A stretch of DNA of 13,579 nucleotides from the NCBI GenBank assembly GCA_905203765.1, contig CAJKXC010000068.1:1-13579 (forward strand), given 5' to 3'. Positions 6,209-13,013 of the stretch are shown here, piece by piece; the first letter of the stretch is position 1, and each line of letters begins with the position of its first letter. A model generated the notes under the pieces. It searched no databases. It saw nothing but the letters and a program-made list of their open reading frames with translations, and was not told the origin of the DNA. The position numbers and the translations under genes are program-made. This DNA is from an uncultured Bacteroides sp. (GTDB taxonomy: Bacteria; Bacteroidota; Bacteroidia; Bacteroidales; Bacteroidaceae).

Positions 6209-9106
6209 TCAGAACGGACGACGTCCGCCGAATCTGCCCGGACCGCCGGGGCCACCGAAACCTCGTCCGCCCTGCATCCTATCGCGGGCAGCCTTACTGC
6301 CGAAGATGTTCAGACGATAGATGAAATGGAGCATACAATAACTGTTCACACCATTATACTCGTACACCGAACGACCGCTTGCCGTCAACGAACGGCTGAT
6401 ATTGCTCTGCTTTTTCAAGATATCGTACATCTCGAAGCTGACGGTAGCATTCCCCTTCAGGAAGGTTTGCGACAACTGGGCATTCCAGATGAGTTCGTTA
6501 CGGTTCATGCTGCTATCCGTATAGCCGCGACGGCTCTGGTTGGCAATATTGGTGGAGAGCGTCATGCTCCAGGGCATCGTCACCTGCGTATTGGCACCGT
6601 ATGAGAAGGTGTAGGGTTCCTGATTGTTGTCCGAACGCAACTTGTCCTTCTCTATCGAGTAAGAAATAGTACCGTTCACACCGAACTCAAACCAGTCGTT
6701 ACGGTAAGCGGCATTCAAACGCTCGCCCAATGTCAGGTTGGTGGTGGTATTCTTGTTCTCCTCTTTTGTCTGATTATCGGTCAGATATGCCACATTGTTC
6801 TGATAGTTGACGTTGGAGAACGAGTTGATGGTATACTTCTTATTAGGCAGCGCGGTATTAAAGCCGAACATACCGAATGCATTCCAGTTGCCGTTGATAT
6901 TCTTCGGCGTCGTGGTCCATCCACCGGTTTCGGAGTTGTAGACGCGGCTGTTGCTGATGCTGTTCTGGGTAGTCGAAAAGTTGACGTGCGTCATGATGCC
7001 ACGCTGTTTTTCGGCATTGTAGGTATTGTAGAACAAGCGCATATTATGCGTGAAGGAAGGCTTCAAACCCGGATTACCCACGCGGATGTTCTGCGGGTTG
7101 GAGTTGTCTACAATCGGCAGCAAGTTCTCCATGCTCGGCTGGCTGCTGCGTCCGCGGTAGGTCAGGCGTAGCTGGCTCACCTTGGAGAAGCGTACACGCA
7201 AGTCCACATTCGGAGCAAAGTTGAACACATTGCGGGTGGTATCTATCATATAATCACCGCGCTTGTAGGACAATACGGAGTGTTGGGGCTGGAAGGACAT
7301 ACCTGCACTCAACTGGTACTTCTCGCGAATGAAGCGCAATGACACCGAGGCGTCATGGTTATAATATCTGTATTCGGCATACTTGCCCAAGCTATCGACC
7401 GCATGCTCTTCATAACCTTCCGGCAGTTGGGTAGATAATCCCCAATCGGTAAAGTTCTGCAAATCGTACGTCGTCTTGTCACTCTCGCTGTACTTGTACT
7501 GGAACTGATAGCTGAATTGCAGGAAAGTAGCACGGGCTATCGGTTCGCTGTAAGTCAGTTGCGCACCGTAATTGTAGTTCTTGGTAGGCGTAGTGATGTA
7601 TTGGTTACGAATCAGCACCGAGTCCTGCCCCAGCGCATTCAGCAACTGGAAGTAATGCGTTTCGGATTCCGTATACTGGTTGTTGTCGTTATCGCTATAA
7701 CCGAAGCTACCGCGGAAAGTAATATTACGCCCCTTCGTGTTCAGCTTCCGGTTCAACTGCAAGGTGGCATTCGCAGAGGTACTATTGTTATCGCTCAGCG
7801 AACCGCTGTTGATGGCGTTCACACGGATACGGCGCAACGGGTCTTCACCGGTAATGGAAGCCAGGTTCAGGTAGTCATTCGGATTTGCCACCAAGCTATA
7901 CGGGTCTTCGTTGAATGTTCCCGACTCCGAGTTAGAGAGATTGTCCGTCTTACCATACGAGAAATTGGGGCGGAAGATGATATTTGTCATGGAATCCGGC
8001 TTCCATTCCAGACGGAAGTCAGCGTTGAAACGCTTGTTCTTGTTGCGTTGCTTACTGTTGGAGTTGGAGTAAGAATTTCCATTCGGCAGGAAGTCTTCGG
8101 TAGAACCGATACTTGCAATATCACCGTCCGTATAGTTGTAGCGGGCGCTACCACCCAATTCCAATTTATCGGTTTGGGTAGCAAAGCTCACACCCAACGT
8201 CTTCGTGGCGGTCAGGCCGTTGTTTCTACGCCAGCGGGGGGGACCACCGCCACCGGAGAAGCCCTGGTCGTTCACATTATTGGCAGAACCGATAACAGAA
8301 ACCTGAGTCTTGTCCACAAAGCGGTTCAACATCAGGCGCCCCATGTAGCGGTCTTCTGTTCCGCCTGCCACATCGGCGTTTCCGAACCAGCCCTGGTTCA
8401 TACCTTTCTTTACGGTCAGGTCGAGCACGGTTTCTTCCTCACCATCATCAATACCGGTGATACGTGCCAGGTCGGACTTCTTATCGTAGGTTTTCAACTT
8501 CTCTACCATATCCACCGGCAGATTCTTCAAACCGGTCTTGACGTCTCCGCCAAAGAACTCTTTGCCGTCGACCATAATCTTCTTCAAGTCCTTACCGTTG
8601 ATTTTCACGTTACCTTCGTCATCAATCTCCGCACCCGGCAACTTCTTTACCAGTTCCTCGAGCATGGCGCCTTCGGGAGTACGATAGGCAGAGGAGTTAT
8701 ACACCAATGTATCTTCCACGACCTGCACCTGCGGGGCTTCGGCCGTAACAACAGCTTCGGCCAGCATTACGGCATCCGTATCCAGCGTCACTGTTCCCAC
8801 ATTCTTTGCAGGAGCCGATGCAACAAGTTGCAGGGGGACGAACTTAGTCTTAAAACCGATGTAGGAAACTTTCAGCACATACTTGCCTGCACTGACTTTG
8901 GGGAGAGTGAAATAACCTTGTGATGAACTCGCCACACCCGCTACCTGGGTACTGTCCGGCAGCGAAAGCAACTGCACAGTAGCTTGTATGGCAGGCTCTT
9001 TTGTGTCTTCAACGACACGCCCCGAAACTGTGATGTTCTTTGTTTGTGAGAATGCGGACAGTGTTGTTGCCAACAGCAGCACCATTCCCGTAATCATTTT
9101 CTTCAT
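6209..9106 (-). CDS. Outer-membrane beta-barrel protein (carboxypeptidase-regulatory-like, TonB-receptor-like)
   Basis: This 965-residue protein has a signal peptide at residues 1-20 (M-K-K-M, then a hydrophobic run ending A-F-S-Q). Residues about 24-95 form a carboxypeptidase-regulatory-like beta-sandwich (V-S-G-R-V-V near the start, G-Y-F-T-L-P and Y-V-L-K-V-S-Y-I-G-F later). A plug-like domain follows at about 110-215 (L-P-G-A-E-I-D-D-E-G-N-V-K-I-N-G, I-M-V-D-G-K-E-F-F-G-G-D), then a long barrel of alternating strands to about 935. This order fits the Bacteroidetes barrel family related to TonB-dependent receptors. No SusD partner is adjacent, so the substrate is unknown. The C-terminus is a Gly/Arg/Pro-rich tail ending in Phe, which fits the aromatic last residue of many outer-membrane proteins. 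The gene ends 20 bases before the 35-bp inverted repeat. No consensus promoter is clear in the 108 bases upstream; co-transcription with the gene at 9215 is possible. Confidence 0.88.
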   Translation of the reverse strand: MKKMITGMVLLLATTLSAFSQTKNITVSGRVVEDTKEPAIQATVQLLSLPDSTQVAGVASSSQGYFTLPKVSAGKYVLKVSYIGFKTKFVPLQLVASAPAKNVGTVTLDTDAVMLAEAVVTAEAPQVQVVEDTLVYNSSAYRTPEGAMLEELVKKLPGAEIDDEGNVKINGKDLKKIMVDGKEFFGGDVKTGLKNLPVDMVEKLKTYDKKSDLARITGIDDGEEETVLDLTVKKGMNQGWFGNADVAGGTEDRYMGRLMLNRFVDKTQVSVIGSANNVNDQGFSGGGGPPRWRRNNGLTATKTLGVSFATQTDKLELGGSARYNYTDGDIASIGSTEDFLPNGNSYSNSNSKQRNKNKRFNADFRLEWKPDSMTNIIFRPNFSYGKTDNLSNSESGTFNEDPYSLVANPNDYLNLASITGEDPLRRIRVNAINSGSLSDNNSTSANATLQLNRKLNTKGRNITFRGSFGYSDNDNNQYTESETHYFQLLNALGQDSVLIRNQYITTPTKNYNYGAQLTYSEPIARATFLQFSYQFQYKYSESDKTTYDLQNFTDWGLSTQLPEGYEEHAVDSLGKYAEYRYYNHDASVSLRFIREKYQLSAGMSFQPQHSVLSYKRGDYMIDTTRNVFNFAPNVDLRVRFSKVSQLRLTYRGRSSQPSMENLLPIVDNSNPQNIRVGNPGLKPSFTHNMRLFYNTYNAEKQRGIMTHVNFSTTQNSISNSRVYNSETGGWTTTPKNINGNWNAFGMFGFNTALPNKKYTINSFSNVNYQNNVAYLTDNQTKEENKNTTTNLTLGERLNAAYRNDWFEFGVNGTISYSIEKDKLRSDNNQEPYTFSYGANTQVTMPWSMTLSTNIANQSRRGYTDSSMNRNELIWNAQLSQTFLKGNATVSFEMYDILKKQSNISRSLTASGRSVYEYNGVNSYCMLHFIYRLNIFGSKAARDRMQGGRGFGGPGGPGRFGGRRPF

Positions 9107-9214
9107 GCGTCTATTCTTTGTCCATTCTTAAAGTGAATAATGTCTTCTAACACTGTCACCTTTGACAAACTTCCGGGCAAAAGGTTTAATGCCCCGCATG
9201 ACGATTTGCTCTAT

Positions 9215-9628
9215 TTATCGACTATTCCGCTTAAAGAGTCGATCAACTGTCGCTTTCTTTATACCAAATTCCAAGCAAAGTACGTCTAATATGAGAAATA
9301 TGAGAAATGAGGACGAATCTACCGAAAGAAAGTCGCCTTTCGCCACCCGATAAAGCATACCGCCGAAGATGAAAAGCACCGTCAGGAAGATGGCATTGCG
9401 CACGGCTTTATTGCGTATCTGCTCGATGTCTTTGTTTTCATTCTTTGTCAGGGCAAAGATTATCATCAGCGCCCCCATCATCATCAAGAGCTTGGAACAT
9501 TCCTTGTAAAACAACAGGTTGGCATCTGTCACCCTTCCCCACATCATCATCAGGAACGGCAGGAACAGGGCTAAAGCTATGACGAAATAACCAAGGGGAC
9601 GACAGTAAACGGGGAGTAATGCTTTCAT
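9215..9628 (-). CDS. Small four-helix integral membrane protein, function unknown
   Basis: This 137-residue protein has four predicted membrane helices at about residues 13-30, 46-60, 77-93 and 107-123. A charged loop (K-N-E-N-K-D-I-E-Q) lies between the second and third, and the C-terminus is basic. No known family motif or catalytic residue is recognised. The ATG at 9628 lies about 41 bases below a -7 element (9669-9676) in the divergent region shared with aroB. The gap to the next minus-strand gene, the outer-membrane barrel gene, is 108 bases and has no clear terminator or promoter, so the two may share a transcript, though nothing shows that they work together. Confidence 0.75.
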   Translation of the reverse strand: MKALLPVYCRPLGYFVIALALFLPFLMMMWGRVTDANLLFYKECSKLLMMMGALMIIFALTKNENKDIEQIRNKAVRNAIFLTVLFIFGGMLYRVAKGDFLSVDSSSFLIFLILDVLCLEFGIKKATVDRLFKRNSR

Positions 9629-9668
9629 ATTGATCTATGATTAATGAATTATAAAGATTTTTGTGGGA

Positions 9669-9676
9669 CAAAGATA
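9669..9676 (-). promoter_or_regulatory. Predicted -7 element for the 9215-9628 gene, part of a divergent pair
   Basis: On the minus strand this reads TATCTTTG, matching TAnnTTTG. It is the mirror image of the aroB element at 9697-9704. Together with flanking bases the two form a 10-bp inverted repeat (CAAAGATAAC at 9669-9678, GTTATCTTTG at 9695-9704). It lies about 41 bases upstream of the ATG at 9628. Confidence 0.5.
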
Positions 9677-9696
9677 ACACTTATTGCCGAAAGAGT

Positions 9697-9704
9697 TATC
9701 TTTG
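9697..9704 (+). promoter_or_regulatory. Predicted -7 promoter element for aroB, part of a divergent pair
   Basis: The plus strand reads TATCTTTG, a full match to TAnnTTTG, 27 bases before the aroB ATG, giving a leader of about 20 bases. Its -33 position would overlap the -7 element of the opposite gene at 9669-9676, so the two promoters probably cannot be occupied at the same time. Confidence 0.55.
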
Positions 9705-9730
9705 CCCTGCAATAAATCATAATTCCTTTC

Positions 9731-10792
9731 ATGAGTAAACAAGAAGTAATCCTTTGCGAAGGACTGGACAGCAGCCTGACGCGCGCCATAGAGAAATGTC
9801 CCCATGACAAGCTCTTCATCCTGACCGACGAGCATACCCATCGCCTCTGCTTGCCGCAACTAAGCGGCATTCCTGCACTGAAAGAAGCAGAAGAAATCAT
9901 CATCGGAGCCGAAGATGTGCACAAGAACCTGGAAACGCTCGCCTCTGTCTGGCAGGCACTAAGCGAAAAAGGGGCTACCCGCCATTCCCTGCTCATCAAC
10001 CTCGGCGGCGGAATGGTGACCGATCTCGGTGGCTTCGCCGCCTCTACCTTTAAACGCGGAATCGCTTATATCAATATCCCCACTACCCTGCTTGCCATGG
10101 TCGATGCTTCCGTAGGGGGCAAGACGGGCATCAACTTCAACGGACTGAAGAACGAAATCGGCGTCTTTGCCCCTGCCGCCAGCGTATTACTGGAAACAGA
10201 GTTCCTGCGCAGCCTCGATGCGCACAACTTCTTCTCCGGCTATGCCGAAATGTTGAAGCATGGCCTCATCAGCACCCAGGAGCACCTGACGGAATTGTTG
10301 GCTTTTGATACGGAAAAGATAGACTATGTCCTGCTGAAGTCTATGGTAGGCCGCTCCGTACAAGTAAAAGAGCGTATTGTAGAAGAAGACCCGAAAGAAC
10401 ATGGCATCCGCAAGGCACTGAACCTGGGACATACCGTAGGGCATGCCTTCGAGAGCCTTGCCCTTGCCGAGAACCGTCCGGTACTGCACGGATATGCCGT
10501 TGCCTGGGGCATCGTTTGCGAGCTATACCTTTCTTATATAAAGGTAGGATTCCCGAAAGATAAAATGCGCCAATCCGTACAATTCATCAAAGAGAACTAC
10601 GGCGGCTTCCCCTTCAACTGCAAGCAGTACGACCAGCTTTACGAACTGATGAAGCATGACAAGAAGAACACCGCCGGTGTCATCAACTTTACCCTACTGA
10701 AAGATGTAGGCGACATCTGCCTCAACCAAACGGCAGACAAAGACACCATCTTCGAGATGTTCGACTTTTACAGAGAGTGCATGGGAGTATAA
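9731..10792 (+). CDS. aroB: 3-dehydroquinate synthase
   Basis: AroB converts 3-deoxy-arabino-heptulosonate 7-phosphate to 3-dehydroquinate, the second step of the shikimate pathway to aromatic amino acids, using NAD and a divalent metal. The 353-residue length is normal for the family. The NAD-binding glycine motif G-G-G-M-V-T-D-L-G-G-F is at 92-102. P-T-T-L-L-A-M-V-D-A-S-V-G-G-K-T is at 117-132. The metal ligands are visible as Glu173 (G-Y-A-E-M-L-K-H-G), His234 (N-L-G-H-T-V-G-H-A) and His253 (L-H-G-Y-A). The catalytic-region K-H-D-K-K-N is near the C-terminus. All key residues are present, so it should be active. It is transcribed alone from a divergent promoter region and converges on the YjbR-family gene, with 14 bases between the stop codons. 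No other shikimate genes are in the window. Confidence 0.97.
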   Translation: MSKQEVILCEGLDSSLTRAIEKCPHDKLFILTDEHTHRLCLPQLSGIPALKEAEEIIIGAEDVHKNLETLASVWQALSEKGATRHSLLINLGGGMVTDLGGFAASTFKRGIAYINIPTTLLAMVDASVGGKTGINFNGLKNEIGVFAPAASVLLETEFLRSLDAHNFFSGYAEMLKHGLISTQEHLTELLAFDTEKIDYVLLKSMVGRSVQVKERIVEEDPKEHGIRKALNLGHTVGHAFESLALAENRPVLHGYAVAWGIVCELYLSYIKVGFPKDKMRQSVQFIKENYGGFPFNCKQYDQLYELMKHDKKNTAGVINFTLLKDVGDICLNQTADKDTIFEMFDFYRECMGV

Positions 10793-10806
10793 GAACTCAG
10801 AGCATA

Positions 10807-11190
10807 TCAAGCAGGGGGCAAAGGGCACAACGCCTCGCGCTCCCTCTTCGTCAGACTATTGAACACCAGTTCATAAGACCGGCGCACCAGTTCCTTTATT
10901 TTAGAGTCCGGTACATCCTGGTTGAAGTAGACGCTTATCCAGTACTTTTTATTCATGTGCCAGCCCGGTTTAATTCCATCATACTTGTTTCGCAATTCCT
11001 CTGCCTCTTCCGGCCGGCATTTGATGCAGCAGAAGTCGAACACCTCGATATTGACAAAACAAAACCACTTGCCTGCTACGTAGAAGCATAGCACATCGCG
11101 ACTGTACTTATCGGGCACGTCGGGAAAGGGCATCTTTTCGTGCACTCCTTGCAACGAAAGACAGTATTCTCTGAATTCTTCAATATTCAT
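10807..11190 (-). CDS. MmcQ/YjbR family protein
   Basis: This 127-residue protein belongs to the MmcQ/YjbR family, small cytoplasmic proteins with a CyaY-like (frataxin-like) fold. The N-terminus M-N-I-E-E-F-R-E-Y-C-L-S and the diagnostic K-P-G-W-H-M-N-K-K-Y-W-I-S-V at residues 74-87 are typical, as is the length. The family has been proposed to bind DNA, but its role is not established. It has seven cysteines (residues 10, 35, 44, 54, 55, 58 and 117 or nearby), which is rather many for its size, though no metal-site pattern stands out. It is convergent with aroB, with no terminator in the 14-base gap. No full promoter consensus is visible in the bases before its ATG (11191-11260). Confidence 0.88.
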   Translation of the reverse strand: MNIEEFREYCLSLQGVHEKMPFPDVPDKYSRDVLCFYVAGKWFCFVNIEVFDFCCIKCRPEEAEELRNKYDGIKPGWHMNKKYWISVYFNQDVPDSKIKELVRRSYELVFNSLTKREREALCPLPPA

Positions 11191-11261
11191 TTTATCTTAT
11201 GCTATAGTTATAACCTATTTCTATTATTTCCCAATTCATCTCATAAAAAACAAGCAAAATA

Positions 11262-11292
11262 TTTGCAGTTTCAAAATAAAGCACTACTTTTG
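11262..11292 (+). promoter_or_regulatory. Consensus Bacteroides promoter of the tRNA-Pro gene
   Basis: A perfect -33 TTTG (11262-11265) is followed after exactly 19 bases by a perfect -7 element TACTTTTG (11285-11292). Transcription would start near 11298, a few bases before the tRNA at 11304. This is the strongest promoter match in the window, as expected for a stable RNA gene. Confidence 0.85.
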
Positions 11293-11303
11293 CATCCGCA
11301 ATT

Positions 11304-11377
11304 CGGGATGTAGCTCAGCCCGGTAGAGTACGCGTCTGGGGGGCGTGTGGTCGCAAGTTCGAATCTTGTCATCCCGA
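11304..11377 (+). tRNA. tRNA-Pro (anticodon GGG)
   Basis: The sequence folds into a full cloverleaf. The acceptor stem pairs CGGGATG (11304-11310) with CATCCCG (11370-11376), with discriminator A at 11377. The D stem is GCTC/GAGT. The anticodon stem is CGCGT/GCGTG, with two G-U pairs, around a seven-base loop CTGGGGG, which puts the anticodon GGG at 11338-11340. A G follows the anticodon, as usual for proline tRNAs. The T arm is GCAAG, TTCGAAT, CTTGT. No CCA is encoded, so it must be added after transcription. The gene is a single unit with its own promoter and terminator. Confidence 0.95.
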
Positions 11378-11391
11378 CTGACTGAGCAATG

Positions 11392-11424
11392 AGGAGTTAA
11401 GTGATAAACTTAACTCCTTTTTTA
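11392..11424 (+). terminator. Intrinsic terminator after tRNA-Pro
   Basis: AGGAGTTAAG (11392-11401) pairs perfectly with CTTAACTCCT (11409-11418) across a 7-base loop, followed by a run of six T (11418-11423). It lies 15 bases after the tRNA. On the minus strand no T run follows, so it mainly serves the tRNA and not the convergent acetyltransferase gene. Confidence 0.92.
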
Positions 11425-11459
11425 TTCCTTTCCCGCTCCCTGAATATGGTTTCTACACT

Positions 11460-11918
11460 CTATATACTTCTCCTCAGATAAACCATATCTTCGAGTAAAA
11501 TGCCATCCTCAATCATGGGATGATCATAGTTATCGGTAAAGAAGTTCTTGATGCGATGGGAATATTCAAAGCCACAACTTCTGTAAAACCCGGTTGAACC
11601 CGGTACATCTCCGGTCCCAACTATCATTTGAGTATACTTCCCGGAATAATAATCTGTCAGATAGTTTATCATCCGTTTACCGTACCCTTGTCGTTGCGAA
11701 TCAAGAGAAACTGCAATATTCTTCAATTCGCAAACTCCATTGCCCTCATCAGTGACTACACAAACCGCCTTCACACCATTGTCATCAAGTACAAACATCT
11801 CGCCCCGCTCCAGATAACGGTCTATCATGGATTCCTGCTCATCTGCAAGTAAAAGCAAATCAAGGTATTGCTTCTTATTATCAGTCGGTCCCAACTTCCA
11901 TACCTGCTGTATTTCCAT
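11460..11918 (-). CDS. GNAT family N-acetyltransferase
   Basis: This 152-residue protein has the GNAT acetyltransferase fold, which moves an acetyl group from acetyl-CoA to an amine. The core strand L-K-N-I-A-V-S is at residues 65-71, followed by the pyrophosphate-binding loop Q-R-Q-G-Y-G-K-R at 75-82. The C-terminal motif G-F-Y-R-S-C-G-F is at 110-117. The substrate cannot be told from sequence. The start at 11918 lies 38 bases inside the end of the DUF4375 gene in another frame. The next in-frame Met is residue 31, which would remove part of the first helix, so the overlapping start is preferred and translation is probably coupled. It is the last gene of a three-gene minus-strand operon. 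Confidence 0.88.
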   Translation of the reverse strand: MEIQQVWKLGPTDNKKQYLDLLLLADEQESMIDRYLERGEMFVLDDNGVKAVCVVTDEGNGVCELKNIAVSLDSQRQGYGKRMINYLTDYYSGKYTQMIVGTGDVPGSTGFYRSCGFEYSHRIKNFFTDNYDHPMIEDGILLEDMVYLRRSI

Positions 11919-12426
11919 ATTGCTGCGTATTTAAAAATTCCTGTGGATGCTGTTTAATATACATACCTATCAGTTCATACAAATGCTTGTAATTTCTCAT
12001 TAGGGCATAATACTCACTATCGAAAGTATCAAAAAAGGCCTTCTTATAACTGGCAAGAAAGCCTTTTTTTGTTCCGGTAGCCCACAGAGAATGCAGTTCA
12101 TCCCGACAAATAGCATAGCGCTCGTTGGCGCGCTTCACCACATCCGCGACCTGGTCTGCACCAAGTCGCGTGAATGTACTTCTCGCCCGTTCTGCACGTT
12201 CGCCATCAGAGTTATAGTAATACTGATTGAAGCCACCGTTAACAACTTCGGCATCCAATTCTACCGCACACATTATGTCATCGAACACTGCGCACTCTAT
12301 GTCACTTGCCAACTCCCCGTCTATGAATTTCCGGCATAATTTAGCCGGCGGAAGCTGTTCTATTTCTTCTTTTGTGATTCGTTCAGGACGACTAAAACCG
12401 AAAATCCTTTTCAGCCATTGCATCAT
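11881..12426 (-). CDS. DUF4375 (DMP19-like) domain protein
   Basis: This 181-residue protein carries the DUF4375/DMP19-type helical domain, recognised by the N-G-G-F-N-Q-Y-Y-Y-N-S-D-G signature at residues 63-75 and the R-A-E-R-A-R-S-T-F-T-R-L-G-A helix after it. It lacks a signal peptide; the N-terminus (M-M-Q-W-L-K-R-I-F-G-F) is basic and amphipathic. In Neisseria, DMP19 is a DNA mimic that binds a transcription factor. Here acidic and basic residues are roughly balanced by eye, so DNA mimicry is not clearly supported and the function stays open. The start overlaps the stop of the upstream gene as ATGA, and its 3' end overlaps the acetyltransferase start by 38 bases, so the three genes form a tight operon. 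Confidence 0.85.
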   Translation of the reverse strand: MMQWLKRIFGFSRPERITKEEIEQLPPAKLCRKFIDGELASDIECAVFDDIMCAVELDAEVVNGGFNQYYYNSDGERAERARSTFTRLGADQVADVVKRANERYAICRDELHSLWATGTKKGFLASYKKAFFDTFDSEYYALMRNYKHLYELIGMYIKQHPQEFLNTQQYGNTAGMEVGTD

Positions 12427-12875
12427 TCCTCTTCATCCTTCTTTTTACCGAGTCCGAGAAGCCCGAAGATAAAGTCTTTTGCATAGTTCAGCAGCCCGAT
12501 AACGATCAATGCGGCAATACCGTAAAACAGGATGCTACCACCCCATTTGTCCCAAAAGGTAGGTTCGGGAATAAGGCTGCTGAGTTCCGTTACGTTCAAG
12601 TCATGTTGAAGGGCTTCTACATACTCATCGGGGATATCATAATAAGTATCCGGCTTTGTTTCGGAAAAGAGTACAAGAATACGACTACCATCTTTCTCAA
12701 TATAACCCAAATCCAAATGCAGTCCGTCGTCCGTCTTATAGTAGGAACTGTCGGGCAGTGTAGCTACTTTAGGAATACTGTTGTCCACCGGAATGGTAAT
12801 TCTTACTCGCCGTGCTTCAGCATTGTTCAAAACAAGAGTGGCAAAAGCCATCAGAATAAATAAAAACTTTTTCAT
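12423..12875 (-). CDS. Exported membrane-anchored protein, function unknown
   Basis: This 150-residue protein has a cleavable signal peptide (K-K-F-L-F-I-L-M-A-F-A, likely cut after A-E-A at residue 21). An extracytoplasmic part of about 90 residues follows, then one membrane helix at about 112-131 and a short charged C-terminal tail (K-K-K-D-E-E-E) that should face the cytoplasm. The middle part has short beta-like segments (G-S-R-I-L-V-L-F-S) but no known domain was recognised. It is the first gene of the operon that continues with the DUF4375 and acetyltransferase genes (4-base ATGA overlap). A -7 promoter element lies about 33 bases upstream, next to a palindrome that could be an operator for the neighbouring TetR regulator. 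Confidence 0.8.
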   Translation of the reverse strand: MKKFLFILMAFATLVLNNAEARRVRITIPVDNSIPKVATLPDSSYYKTDDGLHLDLGYIEKDGSRILVLFSETKPDTYYDIPDEYVEALQHDLNVTELSSLIPEPTFWDKWGGSILFYGIAALIVIGLLNYAKDFIFGLLGLGKKKDEEE

Positions 12876-12884
12876 GATGTGTTA

Positions 12885-12940
12885 GTTTACTTTTTTTAAT
12901 ATGCTGCCAAAGTTATAAAACTATTTTTAAAAAAGTAAAC
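12885..12940. repeat. 12-bp AT-rich inverted repeat flanking a promoter
   Basis: GTTTACTTTTTT (12885-12896) is the exact reverse complement of AAAAAAGTAAAC (12929-12940). The two arms flank the -7 element at 12908-12915. Half of each arm is a homopolymer run, so part of the match may be chance; the GTTTAC/GTAAAC ends are the informative part. Confidence 0.5.
12908..12915 (-). promoter_or_regulatory. Predicted -7 promoter element of the 11460-12875 operon
   Basis: On the minus strand this reads TAACTTTG, a full match to TAnnTTTG, about 33 bases upstream of the ATG at 12875. The expected -33 position (about 12935-12938) is not a TTTG and overlaps a palindrome at 12937-12948. Confidence 0.5.
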
Positions 12941-12948
12941 GAACGTTT
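12937..12948. promoter_or_regulatory. Candidate operator palindrome near a TetR gene
   Basis: The sequence AAACG-AA-CGTTT has perfect 5-base arms around two central bases. It overlaps the expected -33 region of the operon that starts at 12875 and lies 66 bases past the 3' end of the TetR-family gene. TetR-type proteins bind short palindromes as dimers, so control of this operon by the neighbouring regulator is a reasonable inference, without direct evidence. Confidence 0.35.
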
Positions 12949-13013
12949 CTTTTTATCTTTTTTTTGCACTAATAATCAGGTGAGCAGAGAATAGGCATTG
13001 AATAACAAAGGGC

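Noticed and set aside
7517..8923. A long open frame of 468 codons on the plus strand opposite the outer-membrane barrel gene
   Set aside because: Its translation shows no domain, signal or family pattern, and the opposite strand carries a convincing full-length barrel protein. It is a by-product of the codon use of the real gene.
9107..9214. Promoter for the outer-membrane barrel gene
   Set aside because: A TTTG is present on the minus strand, but no TAnnTTTG element follows at 19-21 bases; only weak partial matches were found.
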